Positions 31,805 to 41,974 of a stretch of DNA of 64,000 nt are shown here, one piece after another. The first letter of the stretch is position 1. Each line of letters begins with the position of its first letter. The stretch lies in the NCBI RefSeq assembly GCF_014203755.1, contig NZ_JACHJS010000001.1, positions 806,001 through 870,000 on the forward strand. Reading direction: 5' to 3'. The notes under the pieces were generated by a model. The model searched no databases. It was not told the origin of the DNA and saw only the letters and a list, made by a program, of their open reading frames with translations. Source of the stretch: Saccharothrix violaceirubra. GTDB lineage: Bacteria; Actinomycetota; Actinomycetes; Mycobacteriales; Pseudonocardiaceae. Made by a program: the position numbers and the translations under genes.

Positions 31805-32127
31805 CGACAGGGCGGGGCATGAAGAGTCGCATGCCTTGTTGCCACAGTCGGTGGAGCCGGTCTTGGTCAGGTTCGTCGGGCCATGAATGCGGACGTCGCT
31901 ATGTGAGCGCGCCTTCCGTCTGCGCTTTCGGTTGTGACATCTGGGATGTTTCTGGAACGTTGCCGTCGTCAGATCAAGCCGCTAGCCTCATGGTGTTTCG
32001 TGAGCAACCACGACTTCGAACCCGAAGTCCGTGGTCGTACTCGAAGCGCGGCTCGACGACCAAGCGACTCCGTATGGTCCGGTGGTAGGACACCTGACCG
32101 GGGCCGACTTGGTCGTGAGCCTCGGTA
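31805..32127. other. gene-free stretch
   Basis: About 320 bases with lower GC and no reading frame that shows a recognisable protein. The only notable base composition change is around CATCTGGGATGTTTCTGGAA (31940). It separates the hypothetical gene from a convergent small membrane protein gene. Confidence 0.4.
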
Positions 32128-32364
32128 CTACCGTCGTCCACTGCGCCAATCGAGCCAGAACTTGACTGCGCAGCCGAGTAGTCCGGTTGCCGTCGCAATG
32201 CCGGCGGGAACCGGACTACTGCTGATGGCGAGCGAAGCCAGGTCGATTACCAGGGCCGCAACCAGGGCATATTTTGGGTTTATGTCACCTGGACCGGGTT
32301 GGTGTGAGTCATCGTCAGCGCCAGGCTCGTCGGGCATCTGCGAATAGCTCCGTTCGGGAGGCAT
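32128..32364 (-). CDS. small membrane protein
   Basis: A 78-residue protein: a polar acidic N-terminus (MPPERSYSQMPDEPGADDD), then two hydrophobic helices (KYALVAALVIDLASLAIS and PVPAGIATATGLLGCAVKF) and a short basic tail DWRSGRR. Start ATG 32364 is chosen; ATG 32337 would leave 69 residues. No family recognised. It reads away from the CRISPR-Cas operon, so its promoter lies in the same region as that of cas3. Confidence 0.5.
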   Translation of the reverse strand: MPPERSYSQMPDEPGADDDSHQPGPGDINPKYALVAALVIDLASLAISSSPVPAGIATATGLLGCAVKFWLDWRSGRR

Positions 32365-32906
32365 GTCGGAATGATCTTCTGTGCATTCCGGGTCGCATGC
32401 GACCCGAGCGGAGGCGGTTCTTACGGCCGTCCCTGCTCGGGCTGCATGCGGCTTGCGTGCGAACGCGGGACGGCAGCTCGGCTTGCCTATTCCAACTCTC
32501 GGGAAATTGTGAGCCTTGGTCAATCGTGAACTATTAGGTTTCGAATTTTATCTTCCTTTCCTTGTGGCGGGACCGTACCGGTGGCGTGGTCAAAGTGCAA
32601 GTCGCCTGTTCGCTTCTCTGTGAAGCACAGGGAAACTCCGCCTGTGTGCATCGATTACACGCACAGGGAACTCGGCTAGCCTTGCACCAGCGTGAACCCC
32701 TTGGGTTCGCGAGGATCTCAACCCTGTACGCGTGGGCGACGCGACGAGAGCTGCTGTGGTTGCGGTCGGGGTGCCTTGTCGCCCCGGCCGTGCTGCTCCA
32801 TTCGGGTGTTTGCCTGCCGCCGGGCGCGATCGCGGAACGAAATTGTCAGTGTGGGTCCCTAGGGTCGCGTCGTTCGTCAGATGTCGGCGGCTTGAGGGAG
32901 CTTGAC
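32365..32906. other. upstream region of the cas operon
   Basis: About 540 bases before cas3. It includes an AT-rich stretch (AACTATTAGGTTTCGAATTT at 32530) suitable for a promoter. The cas3 frame stays open back to 32562, but that part lacks homology and the GC pattern of coding DNA, so I treat it as leader. No other gene recognised. Confidence 0.5.
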
Positions 32907-35069
32907 GTGTGGGCGCACAGTCCTGGCGCGGTGCCGGGTCGCTGGCATTCGTTGGCTGACCACGTGCGGTCGACTGCGGACCTGGCCCGTGCTTTTGCGG
33001 ATTCGTTCGGTGCGGGCGAACTCGCGTGGGCGCTTGGTTTATGCCATGACGCCGGGAAATGTGCTGATGAGTGGCAGCGCAAGCTGGCCAAGGTCGCGTC
33101 GACCGGGCAGAAGGTCGGGATCGACCACAGGAAGTTGGGGACGCTGCTCGTCCTGGACCGCGCCGAACTCGCGGCGATGGTGGTGCTCGGGCATCACGGT
33201 GGGCTGACCGCAGGGTCGCGGCTTCTTGAGTTGGAGTGGACCGCCGAGCGCACGGCCAACCTGGAGCGGTTCTTCGACGTGGTTCCCGAGGCGCGGGCCT
33301 TGCGCAGCGGGTCGTCGTTGGTGCCGGAGGAGTGGCGGGAGTCCTTCTCGGTCGCTGACCTTGGCGTCCGGCTGGTGTTCTCCGCGATGGTGGACGCCGA
33401 CCACCTGGACACCGCGGCCCACCGACGCGGGTGGTCGTCGCCGAGAGTTCGGCCACCGGTGGACATGGTCGGGTTGGTGCGGCGGTTCGAGCAGGGCCGG
33501 GCCCGGCTGATCGCCGAGCGGGGTGAGCCGTCGGAACTCGATGTGGTGCGGGGTGGGTTGTACGACGACGTCGTGCGGTTGGCGTCGGGTGTGCCCGGGG
33601 TGTACCGGTTGCCGGCTCCTACGGGCTCTGGGAAGACGTTGACGGCCGCTGGGTTCGCGTTGCATCACGCCGCGAAGCACGGCAAGTCACGGGTGGTGGT
33701 GGCGGTGCCGTTCACGACGATCACCGAGCAGAACGCGGACGTGTACCGGCGGGTCCTGGGCGCGGAGAACGTGTTGGAGCACCACTCGAACGTCGAGTTG
33801 GACGACTGGCGCATGAAGCTGTCCGCGGAGAACTGGGACGCGCCGTTCGTGGTGACCACGACCGTCCAGTTGTTCGACTCGTTGTTCGGACGCAAGCCCG
33901 CGCGGTCGCGGAAGGTGCATCGGCTGGCCAATGCGGTCGTGGTGTTGGACGAGGTGCAGGCGCTGCCGGTGTCGTTGCTGGTGCCGATCCTGGACGCGTT
34001 GAAGGTGCTGTCGAGTCGGTTCGGGACGACGGTGTTGTTGGCGTCGGCGACCCAGCCGAGTTTCGAGCACCTGAATGTCTGGCGGGATCTCGACGTGCGG
34101 CCGTTGGTCGACGCACCGGTCGAGTTGTTCGCGCGGCTGAGGCGGGTGCGCTACGAGTGGTGGTGCGATCCGCAGCCGACGCTGGAACAGGTAGCGGACG
34201 CGATCGGCGACGAACCTCGGGCTTTGGCGATCGTCAACACGGTCAAACAGGCCCGTGACCTGTTCCGGCTGGTCCGGTCCGACGCTGAGGTCGTCCACCT
34301 CTCGACGCGGATGTGTTCCCTGCACCGCAAGACGGCTCTCGATCGAGTGCGTGAACTGCTCAAGGGCGGCAAGGTGCTGGTGGTGTCGACCCAGCTCATC
34401 GAGGCGGGGGTGGACGTCGACTTCCCCGTGGTGTTCCGGGCGGTCGCTCCGGCCGAGTCGTTGCAGCAGGCGGCGGGGCGTGCAAACCGGGAGGGAAGGT
34501 TGCCCGAGCCGGGACGTGTGGTCGTGTTCGACGCCGTCGACGCGCCGGTTCCGAAGTTCTACCGGACCGCCGTGGACAAGACGCGGGCGTTGTTCGGCCC
34601 GGGACGTGATCCGGACGACCAGGCGTTGCTCGACGAGTACTACCGGAGCCTCTACACGGGGTTGAACGTCGACGATGCCGAGCGAGGTCGGGAGATCCAG
34701 AACTCCCGGGCCGACCTGGACTTCCAGGCGGTCGCCGACGGTCCCGAACGCGCCGACGGGAAGCGGGATCGCCGGTTGGCGTTCCGGATGATCGACGAGG
34801 ACCCGGTGTCGGTGATCGTGACGACCTACGGCCCGGAAGGTCACGCGGCAGGGTTGGTGGAGCGATTGCGTTCCGAGGGCGCGGCGGTGTTGCGCGAGCT
34901 GCGCCAGTACGTGGTGTCGCTGCCTCGTGAGTTGGCGCGGGCCGCGCACGTGCGGGCGTTGTGCCGGCCGGTGATCGCCGGTGCCGACGACCTGTGGGAG
35001 TGGGTCGGCGACTACGACCCGCACGTCGGGATCGACATCGAGCAGATCGGGAAGGACACGGTGTGGTGA
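32907..35069 (+). CDS. cas3: CRISPR-associated nuclease/helicase Cas3 (type I-C)
   Basis: A 720-residue protein that unwinds and degrades target DNA once Cascade has bound. The N-terminal HD nuclease has WHSLADHVRSTADLARAF, LCHDAGKCADEWQ and MVVLGHHGGL. The SF2 helicase follows: Walker A APTGSGKTLTAAGF (about residue 237), VVVAVPFTTITEQN, the DExH-like VVVLDEVQALP, SATQPSF, and motif VI QQAAGRANREG. GTG 32907 is chosen since GAGGGAG lies 10-16 bases upstream and homology begins at WAHSPG. First gene of the operon; its stop overlaps the cas5 GTG. Confidence 0.96.
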   Translation: MWAHSPGAVPGRWHSLADHVRSTADLARAFADSFGAGELAWALGLCHDAGKCADEWQRKLAKVASTGQKVGIDHRKLGTLLVLDRAELAAMVVLGHHGGLTAGSRLLELEWTAERTANLERFFDVVPEARALRSGSSLVPEEWRESFSVADLGVRLVFSAMVDADHLDTAAHRRGWSSPRVRPPVDMVGLVRRFEQGRARLIAERGEPSELDVVRGGLYDDVVRLASGVPGVYRLPAPTGSGKTLTAAGFALHHAAKHGKSRVVVAVPFTTITEQNADVYRRVLGAENVLEHHSNVELDDWRMKLSAENWDAPFVVTTTVQLFDSLFGRKPARSRKVHRLANAVVVLDEVQALPVSLLVPILDALKVLSSRFGTTVLLASATQPSFEHLNVWRDLDVRPLVDAPVELFARLRRVRYEWWCDPQPTLEQVADAIGDEPRALAIVNTVKQARDLFRLVRSDAEVVHLSTRMCSLHRKTALDRVRELLKGGKVLVVSTQLIEAGVDVDFPVVFRAVAPAESLQQAAGRANREGRLPEPGRVVVFDAVDAPVPKFYRTAVDKTRALFGPGRDPDDQALLDEYYRSLYTGLNVDDAERGREIQNSRADLDFQAVADGPERADGKRDRRLAFRMIDEDPVSVIVTTYGPEGHAAGLVERLRSEGAAVLRELRQYVVSLPRELARAAHVRALCRPVIAGADDLWEWVGDYDPHVGIDIEQIGKDTVW

Positions 35070-35725
35070 ATCGGGAGAGGCCGGCGGCGTCCGGCCCGCC
35101 GCCGGTCGTGGTGCAGGTGTGGGGTGACGCGGCGTTGTTCACCCGGCCGGAGTTGAAGGTCGAGCGGGTGTCCTACCCGGTGATGACGCCGTCGGCCGCG
35201 GTGGGCGTGCTGGAGTCGATCTACTGGAAGCCGCAGTTCTCTTGGCGGGTGGAGGCGATCGAGGTGTTGTCGGAGATCAAGCAGTTCACCCAGCGCCGCA
35301 ACGAGACCACGGACCTGGCCTCGTTGGCGGACGCCGCGTCCGGGCGTCGTCGGATCGACACGGTCGCGAACCGGGTGCAGCGCAATGCGGTCTGCCTGCG
35401 TGACGTCGCATACCGCATCCACGCCCAGGTGGTGCTCAAGCCGCACGCGGACCAGACCGAGGCCGCCTACCGGGCCCAGTTCCGGCGCCGGGTCACCCGC
35501 GGGAGTTGTTTCACCCAGCCCTACCTGGGGGTGCGGGAGTTCAGCGCCTACTTCGGCGACCCGGACGACCGCAAGCCTTTCCTCGACCAGGACGGTGAGC
35601 TGGGACTGATGCTGCACTCCGTCGACCACGGGACCACGCCGCCCGGCTTCACGTGGTTCGAGGCCAAGCTCGTGAAGGGCGTGCTGCACGTGCCGGAACA
35701 GGGCATCGACCCGGGAGCCGCCTGA
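35066..35725 (+). CDS. cas5c: Cas5c (Cas5d) crRNA-processing endoribonuclease
   Basis: A 219-residue RAMP protein. In type I-C it replaces Cas6: it cuts the pre-crRNA at the repeat hairpin and stays bound to the 5' handle. Visible family features: VVQVWGDAALFTRPELKVER, VSYPVMTPSAAVGVLESIYW, VNRVQRNAVCLRDVAYRIHA and the late RRRVTRGSCFTQPYLGVREF, which includes the glycine-rich/Tyr region. GTG 35066 overlaps the cas3 stop by GTGA; its stop overlaps the cas8c ATG as TGATG. Confidence 0.95.
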   Translation: MNRERPAASGPPPVVVQVWGDAALFTRPELKVERVSYPVMTPSAAVGVLESIYWKPQFSWRVEAIEVLSEIKQFTQRRNETTDLASLADAASGRRRIDTVANRVQRNAVCLRDVAYRIHAQVVLKPHADQTEAAYRAQFRRRVTRGSCFTQPYLGVREFSAYFGDPDDRKPFLDQDGELGLMLHSVDHGTTPPGFTWFEAKLVKGVLHVPEQGIDPGAA

Positions 35726-37491
35726 TGCTGGTGCGACGGTTGGTCGACCACGCCGCGTCCGACCCCGACAGCAAGCCGTTCCATCGGCGGCTGCGCTTCG
35801 ACTGGGAACTCGCCCTGACAGCGGACGGTGCGGCCCCCGGCGGACTCCAGCGCCTTATGGAAACCGATGCCGCAGGGCGTTCACGCGGCGTCGAACACCT
35901 GGTCCCGACCACGGTGCGCACGGTGGGGGTGGCGCCCAATCTGGCCGCCGACGACGTGCAGTACGTGCTGGGCTGGTCGGACGCGGACACGAAACCCGAC
36001 CGGGTGGCACGCTGCCACGAGGCGTTCGTCGACCTGACCCTGAGGTGGGCCGACAGTCCGGAGGCACAGGGCGACCCGGTTCCGCAGGCCCTGGCGCGGT
36101 TCTACCGTGACGGCCACGCGGAGGCCATGCCGCGTGTGGCCGAAGCCGGGGCCAAGCAACGCGTGCTGATCACGGTGAAGGGCGAAGCCGCCTACCGGGC
36201 ACGGTCGGTGCAGGCGTTCTGGTCCGCGGAAGTGGCGTCACGCAAGGGTTCCGGCGGACGCCGGGGGCTGTGCCTGTCGTGTGGCGTCAACGGGCCGCTG
36301 CTGGACACGTTGCCGGGCAAGGTCCCCGCGAAACTGGTGCCGGGGGCGTCGAACGACGCGGCGTTGGTCAGTATCAACGAGCGGGTGTTCGGCTACGACC
36401 TGAACGACAAGCTGATCTGTTCCCCGCTGTGCGTGTCGTGTGGGGAACAGCTCACCGCCGGGCTGACGCGCGTGCTCGCGTCTCGGGACACCGCCTCCTA
36501 CGGCGGTCAGGACAGTCGGCTCGCTTGGTGGATCACCAAGCCCGTTCGCCGCGACCCCATGCGGGTCATGGTCGAGGCCGATCCCGCCCAGGTGCGCGAA
36601 CTGCTCAACGACGTGCGCAAGGGGCGTCCGAGCAATCGGACACGGCGTCGCGATTCCGAGCAGAAGAGCGACATGACGAAGTTCTGCGCCTTGACTGTCG
36701 GCGGCAACGTCGCCCGCGTGATGGTCCGTGACTGGCTGGAAAGCCCGTTGGAGAAGATCGAGGACAACGCGGCGACCTGGTTCGAACAGGCACACGTCAT
36801 GGTGCTGCACCCCGACGAGTCGGAGTGGCACTCGCTGACCCGACTGGTCAGGGTCACCGGCCGGTGGCAGCGCGACCGCCGGCAGTACGTCCCGATCGGG
36901 GCCAAGGGAGCCGATCGTCCGGACGGCGTGCAACGCGACCTGCTGATCGCCGCGATGCGCGGCACGCGGTTGCCGCACTCCCTGACGATCCACCTGCTCA
37001 ACCGGGTCAGGACCGACGGCCACCTGGACACCCCGCGTGCCGCACTGCTTCGGCTCGCGCTGCTGCGCTCCCCCTCGACCACGGAGAAACCCATGCCCGG
37101 CCTCGACGAGACCAACACCAACTCCGCCTACGTGGCCGGGCGGCTGTTCGCCGCGCTCGACGCGATCCAGTACGACGCGTTCGAGGGCAAGGTCAACGCC
37201 ACCTACAGCCGACGCCACTTCCAGGGCGCGGTGACCAACCCGCGCGCGGCGTTGATCGCCGGCCGCAAGCTCGCCGACGCGTGGCTGCGCAAGTTCCGCG
37301 GTACGCGGGTCGGCACGGCGGTCAACCACAGCCGTGAACTCGACCGCCTCTACGGACTGCTCGGACCCGACAGCGACGTTCCCTACCACGCCACGCCCGA
37401 ACAGCAGTCGCTGTTCCTGCTCGGTTATCACCACCAGCGCGCCCACCGCTTCGAGACGGTGCGCCGACGCGCCGAAGAGCGCGACGCCTGA
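35725..37491 (+). CDS. cas8c: Cas8c (Csd1) Cascade large subunit
   Basis: A 588-residue subunit that recognises the PAM and recruits Cas3. N-terminus MLVRRLVDHAASDPDSKPFH; two zinc-binding CxxC pairs, CLSCGVNGPL (about residue 186) and CSPLCVSCGEQL (about 232); SRLAWWITK, AALLRLALLRSP and YVAGRLFAALDAIQ are typical Csd1 landmarks. Length is normal. In I-C systems an internal start in this gene often yields the small subunit Cas11c; the region after GRLFAALDAIQ (about 37140 onward) is the part that would encode it. Confidence 0.95.
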   Translation: MLVRRLVDHAASDPDSKPFHRRLRFDWELALTADGAAPGGLQRLMETDAAGRSRGVEHLVPTTVRTVGVAPNLAADDVQYVLGWSDADTKPDRVARCHEAFVDLTLRWADSPEAQGDPVPQALARFYRDGHAEAMPRVAEAGAKQRVLITVKGEAAYRARSVQAFWSAEVASRKGSGGRRGLCLSCGVNGPLLDTLPGKVPAKLVPGASNDAALVSINERVFGYDLNDKLICSPLCVSCGEQLTAGLTRVLASRDTASYGGQDSRLAWWITKPVRRDPMRVMVEADPAQVRELLNDVRKGRPSNRTRRRDSEQKSDMTKFCALTVGGNVARVMVRDWLESPLEKIEDNAATWFEQAHVMVLHPDESEWHSLTRLVRVTGRWQRDRRQYVPIGAKGADRPDGVQRDLLIAAMRGTRLPHSLTIHLLNRVRTDGHLDTPRAALLRLALLRSPSTTEKPMPGLDETNTNSAYVAGRLFAALDAIQYDAFEGKVNATYSRRHFQGAVTNPRAALIAGRKLADAWLRKFRGTRVGTAVNHSRELDRLYGLLGPDSDVPYHATPEQQSLFLLGYHHQRAHRFETVRRRAEERDA

Positions 37492-37518
37492 CATCCCCGA
37501 CCCAGGAGAACACCGCAC

Positions 37519-38406
37519 ATGAGCACGTCCCAGCCGCACCTCGACCCGACCGTCCGGCACGACATGGTCTTCCTGTTCGACGTCACCGACGGCAATCCCA
37601 ACGGCGATCCGGACGCCGGCAACCGGCCGCGGGTCGACGACGAGTCCGCGCAGGGCCTCGTCACCGACGTGGCCTTGAAGCGCAAGATCCGCGACACCCT
37701 CGCCCTCGCCGCGGGGGACGATCCCCGCTACGGGGTGTTCGTCCAGGCCGGGTACGCGCTCAACCCGAGGCTGGAGGAGTCCTACGAGAAGACCGGGTTG
37801 AAGCTCGGGACGAAGACCTCCCAGGAGGAGGCGGAGCGGGCACGGGCGTGGCTGTGCGACCGCTACGTCGACATCCGCCTGTTCGGCGCGGTGCTGTCGG
37901 TGGGCAAGACCGGTGCGCTGGGCCAGGTGCGCGGACCGCTCCAGGTCGGCATGGCCCGCAGCATCGACCCGGTCCTGCCGACCGATCACGCCATCACGCG
38001 CGTGACGCAGACCAAGCAGGAGGACATCGACAAGGGCGAGACGACCGAGATGGGCAGCAAGTGGACCGTGCCCTACGGCCTGTACAAGGTCGAGCTGTAC
38101 TACTCGGCGACCAAGGCGAAGAAGACCGGTGTCGACGCTCGTGACTTCGAGCTGCTGTACCGCAGCCTGGACATGATGTTCGACCACGACCGGTCGGCCA
38201 CCCGCGGGTCGTTGTCGCCGCGTGGTCTGTACGTGTTCAGCCACTCCGACGCGTTCGGCGCGGCTCCGGCCCATCGTCTGACCGGTCGCATCGGTGTGAA
38301 GCTGTACGACGGGTCGAGGCCCCCGCGCAAGTTCGACGACTACGTGGTGACGGTGGACGACCGCGACCTGCCGTCCGGCGTCACGTTGACCACGGTCATC
38401 GCCTGA
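37519..38406 (+). CDS. cas7c: Cas7c (Csd2) Cascade backbone subunit
   Basis: A 295-residue RAMP protein that polymerises along the crRNA spacer. Signature: HDMVFLFDVTDGNPNGDPDA (near residue 14), PRVDDESAQGLVTDVALKRK, IRLFGAVLSVGKTGALGQVR, GPLQVGMARSIDPV and RGLYVFSHSDAFG. ATG 37519 lies 27 bases after cas8c with AGGAG at 37503-37507. Full length and intact. Confidence 0.95.
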   Translation: MSTSQPHLDPTVRHDMVFLFDVTDGNPNGDPDAGNRPRVDDESAQGLVTDVALKRKIRDTLALAAGDDPRYGVFVQAGYALNPRLEESYEKTGLKLGTKTSQEEAERARAWLCDRYVDIRLFGAVLSVGKTGALGQVRGPLQVGMARSIDPVLPTDHAITRVTQTKQEDIDKGETTEMGSKWTVPYGLYKVELYYSATKAKKTGVDARDFELLYRSLDMMFDHDRSATRGSLSPRGLYVFSHSDAFGAAPAHRLTGRIGVKLYDGSRPPRKFDDYVVTVDDRDLPSGVTLTTVIA

Positions 38407-38410
38407 GCGG

Positions 38411-39020
38411 ATGGATTCCGGATCCGTTCCGATCTCGGCGTTGGAGCACTACGCGTACTGCCCCAGGCAGGCGGGGTTGATCCACGTCGACGGCTACTTC
38501 GAGTCCAACGTGGACACCGTCCGGGGTGACCTGGCGCACGCGACCGTCGACCGGCCGGGCCCGGACACCGACCGTCGGGGACATCGCGTGTGGCACTCCT
38601 TGCCGGTCTGGCACGACGAGCTGGGGCTGCACGGCATCTGCGACACCGTGCACCTGGCCGAGGACGGCCCCGTGCCGGCCGAGCACAAGTCGGGCGGTTA
38701 CCGCCCCGGCGGGCCGGCTGACCTCCAGGTGGCCGCCCAGGTGCTGTGCCTGCGCGAGATGTTCGACGCTCCGGTACCGATCGGCCTGGTCTTCACCGGT
38801 CGTGATCGACGGCGGCACGAAGTCGTCGTCGATCACGAGCTGGCCGACCGCGTGGCCCGGGCGACCGAAGAGATCCGGCGGATGCGCGACACCGCCGTCC
38901 TCCCTCCGCCGGTCGCCGATACCCGCTGCCGTCGCTGTTCGCTCAAACCCGGCTGCCTGCCGGAGACCACCGTGGCCGTGCGGGCCGGACTGTTCGTGCC
39001 CCGCGAGGTCGGAGACTGGG

Positions 39021-39028
<8 letters not shown>
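38411..39028 (+). CDS. cas4: Cas4 exonuclease of the adaptation module
   Basis: A 205-residue iron-sulfur RecB-like nuclease that trims prespacers and ensures PAM-correct integration. The N-terminal cysteine lies in SALEHYAYCPRQAGLIHV; the C-terminal cluster is CRRCSLKPGC. Nuclease residues: HGICDTVHLAEDG (Asp) and VPAEHKSGGY (Glu-x-Lys). ATG 38411 follows the cas7 stop by 4 bases. Its 3' end overlaps cas1 by 8 bases. Confidence 0.95.
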
Positions 39029-40327
<1,299 letters not shown>

Positions 40328-40464
40328 TGCCGCTGCTTCGGAACCCCAAGCGTGACCTGACACGCCGGGAGGTTCCGAAGCGGACGGCGGCGCGTCATCC
40401 CGTTCTGTGGGACGGGCAAAAGAGAGCCGGTCATGTATTCGCACTCTTCCCTGCTCAGGCAGGG
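40328..40464 (+). promoter_or_regulatory. CRISPR leader
   Basis: The 137 bases between the cas2 stop and the first repeat. As the degenerate repeat is at the far end of the array, this side is the leader, from which the array is transcribed and where new spacers enter. CATGTATTCGCACTCTTCC just before repeat 1 is the AT-richest part. Confidence 0.75.
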
Positions 40465-41661
40465 GCAGCGCGAGCCCTCCGGGACTCGCGAGGATCGCAA
40501 CCTCACCTCGGCCCCGGTTCGCGGTCGCTGGCGACCGGGGCAGCGCGAGCCCTCCGGGACTCGCGAGGATCGCAACCTCGACAAGGCGTCGGGCAAGCTC
40601 GCCCGCCGGCCGGCAGCGCGAGCCCTCCGGGACTCGCGAGGATCGCAACCTTTGTCGGTGCTCGTCACCCTGCACTGACGGGCGGCAGCGCGAGCCCTCC
40701 GGGACTCGCGAGGATCGCAACCGCTTTCCAGCACTCGGACGGGGTAACCCGAACGGCAGCGCGAGCCCTCCGGGACTCGCGAGGATCGCAACTCCGCGAC
40801 CACGGCGTTGACCGGAGCCGGGTTGGTGCAGCGCGAGCCCTCCGGGACTCGCGAGGATCGCAACTCGCACAGGCGAACTGGCAACGCGGCGGCGGCCGGC
40901 AGCGCGAGCCCTCCGGGACTCGCGAGGATCGCAACCGCTGCACCCAACGGCAATCACCCTGATCACTAGAGCAGCGCGAGCCCTCCGGGACTCGCGAGGA
41001 TCGCAACATCTGGTGCGTCGCCCACGAACCCTTACCGCGATGGCAGCGCGAGCCCTCCGGGACTCGCGAGGATCGCAACGACAAGGAGCACTCGGCGGTG
41101 AGCTGGGCCGACAAGGCAGCGCGAGCCCTCCGGGACTCGCGAGGATCGCAACGCCGAGCTGGACGCGCTCGACGTCCAGGACCGGATGGCAGCGCGAGCC
41201 CTCCGGGACTCGCGAGGATCGCAACCAGAACGCGCGCTCCGGCGCCGAGCAGAAGGGCTGGGCAGCGCGAGCCCTCCGGGACTCGCGAGGATCGCAGCTC
41301 TGACTGAACGCCCAGGCGGCCAGCGCGTGCGTGGCAGCGCGAGCCCTCCGGGACTCGCGAGGATCGCAACTACGAGTACCGGCGCGGTGGCGAGCGCGTC
41401 ACGGGGGCAGCGCGAGCCCTCCGGGACTCGCGAGGATCGCAACAGGTGGGATGCCTTGGCCTTGAGCCGGGTGTGGGTGGCAGCGCGAGCCCTCCGGGAC
41501 TCGCGAGGATCGCAACCTTGCGTAGCAAGGGAAAGCGGTCTGCCCTGCCCGTGCAGCGCGAGCCCTCCGGGACTCGCGAGGATCGCAACGCCATGACGGT
41601 GCGCGGCCGACAGGTCACCGCACGGCAGCGCGAGCCTTCCGGGACTCGTGTGGATCGCAAT
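40465..41661 (+). CRISPR. type I-C CRISPR array, 17 repeats of 37 bp, 16 spacers
   Basis: Repeats begin GCAGCGCGAG and end GAGGATCGCAAC; the inner GCGAG and CTCGC form the hairpin for Cas5c. Repeat starts: 40465, 40540, 40613, 40685, 40756, 40828, 40899, 40971, 41043, 41116, 41189, 41262, 41334, 41407, 41480, 41553, 41625. Spacers are 34-36 bp except the first (38 bp). Repeat 12 ends GCAGC instead of GCAAC; the last repeat has three changed regions (CCTTCC, CGTGTGG, CAAT), marking the leader-distal end. The first base may belong to spacers, giving 36-bp repeats, but G is present in all 17. Confidence 0.98.
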
Positions 41662-41974
41662 GGCTAACAGCTGGATACGGGGCTATGTGACTGGTGGGTA
41701 GCTTCAGTTCTTCGGGCTTGCGTGGTGTGCGGCTGCGCTCTAATCGTGTTCGGTTCGGCGAATGGGAGTTCCTATTCGTGTTCGGGTGTCAGTAGGTGGG
41801 TACCCGTCGAACGGAAAGCCAGCCTGCGTCTGGGTGCACGATTCGTGCGGGTGTTCCGTCGGTCGGGTGCGGGTGCTATCGGTTGACGGTGGAGGGTCCG
41901 TTGCCGTGTCCGGGTGGGTGACGGTTCCTTGCGTTTCGTGTCCACGTGATGGATCGAGACTGTCGGGGTGGCGG
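41662..41974. other. region between CRISPR array and HisRS-like operon
   Basis: About 310 bases. The HisRS-like frame is open back to 41762, but the extra 71 residues (MGVPIRVRVSVGGYPSNGKP...) show no homology and I treat them as leader. Direct repeats of CGTGTTCGG occur at 41747 and 41777. The operon promoter should be here; no confident -35/-10 was found. Confidence 0.45.

Noticed and set aside
41794..41806. AGGTGGGTACCCG upstream of the HisRS-like operon, resembling a T-box sequence
   Set aside because: It differs from the AGGGTGGNACCGCG core by insertions, and no Stem I or terminator/antiterminator pair could be drawn.
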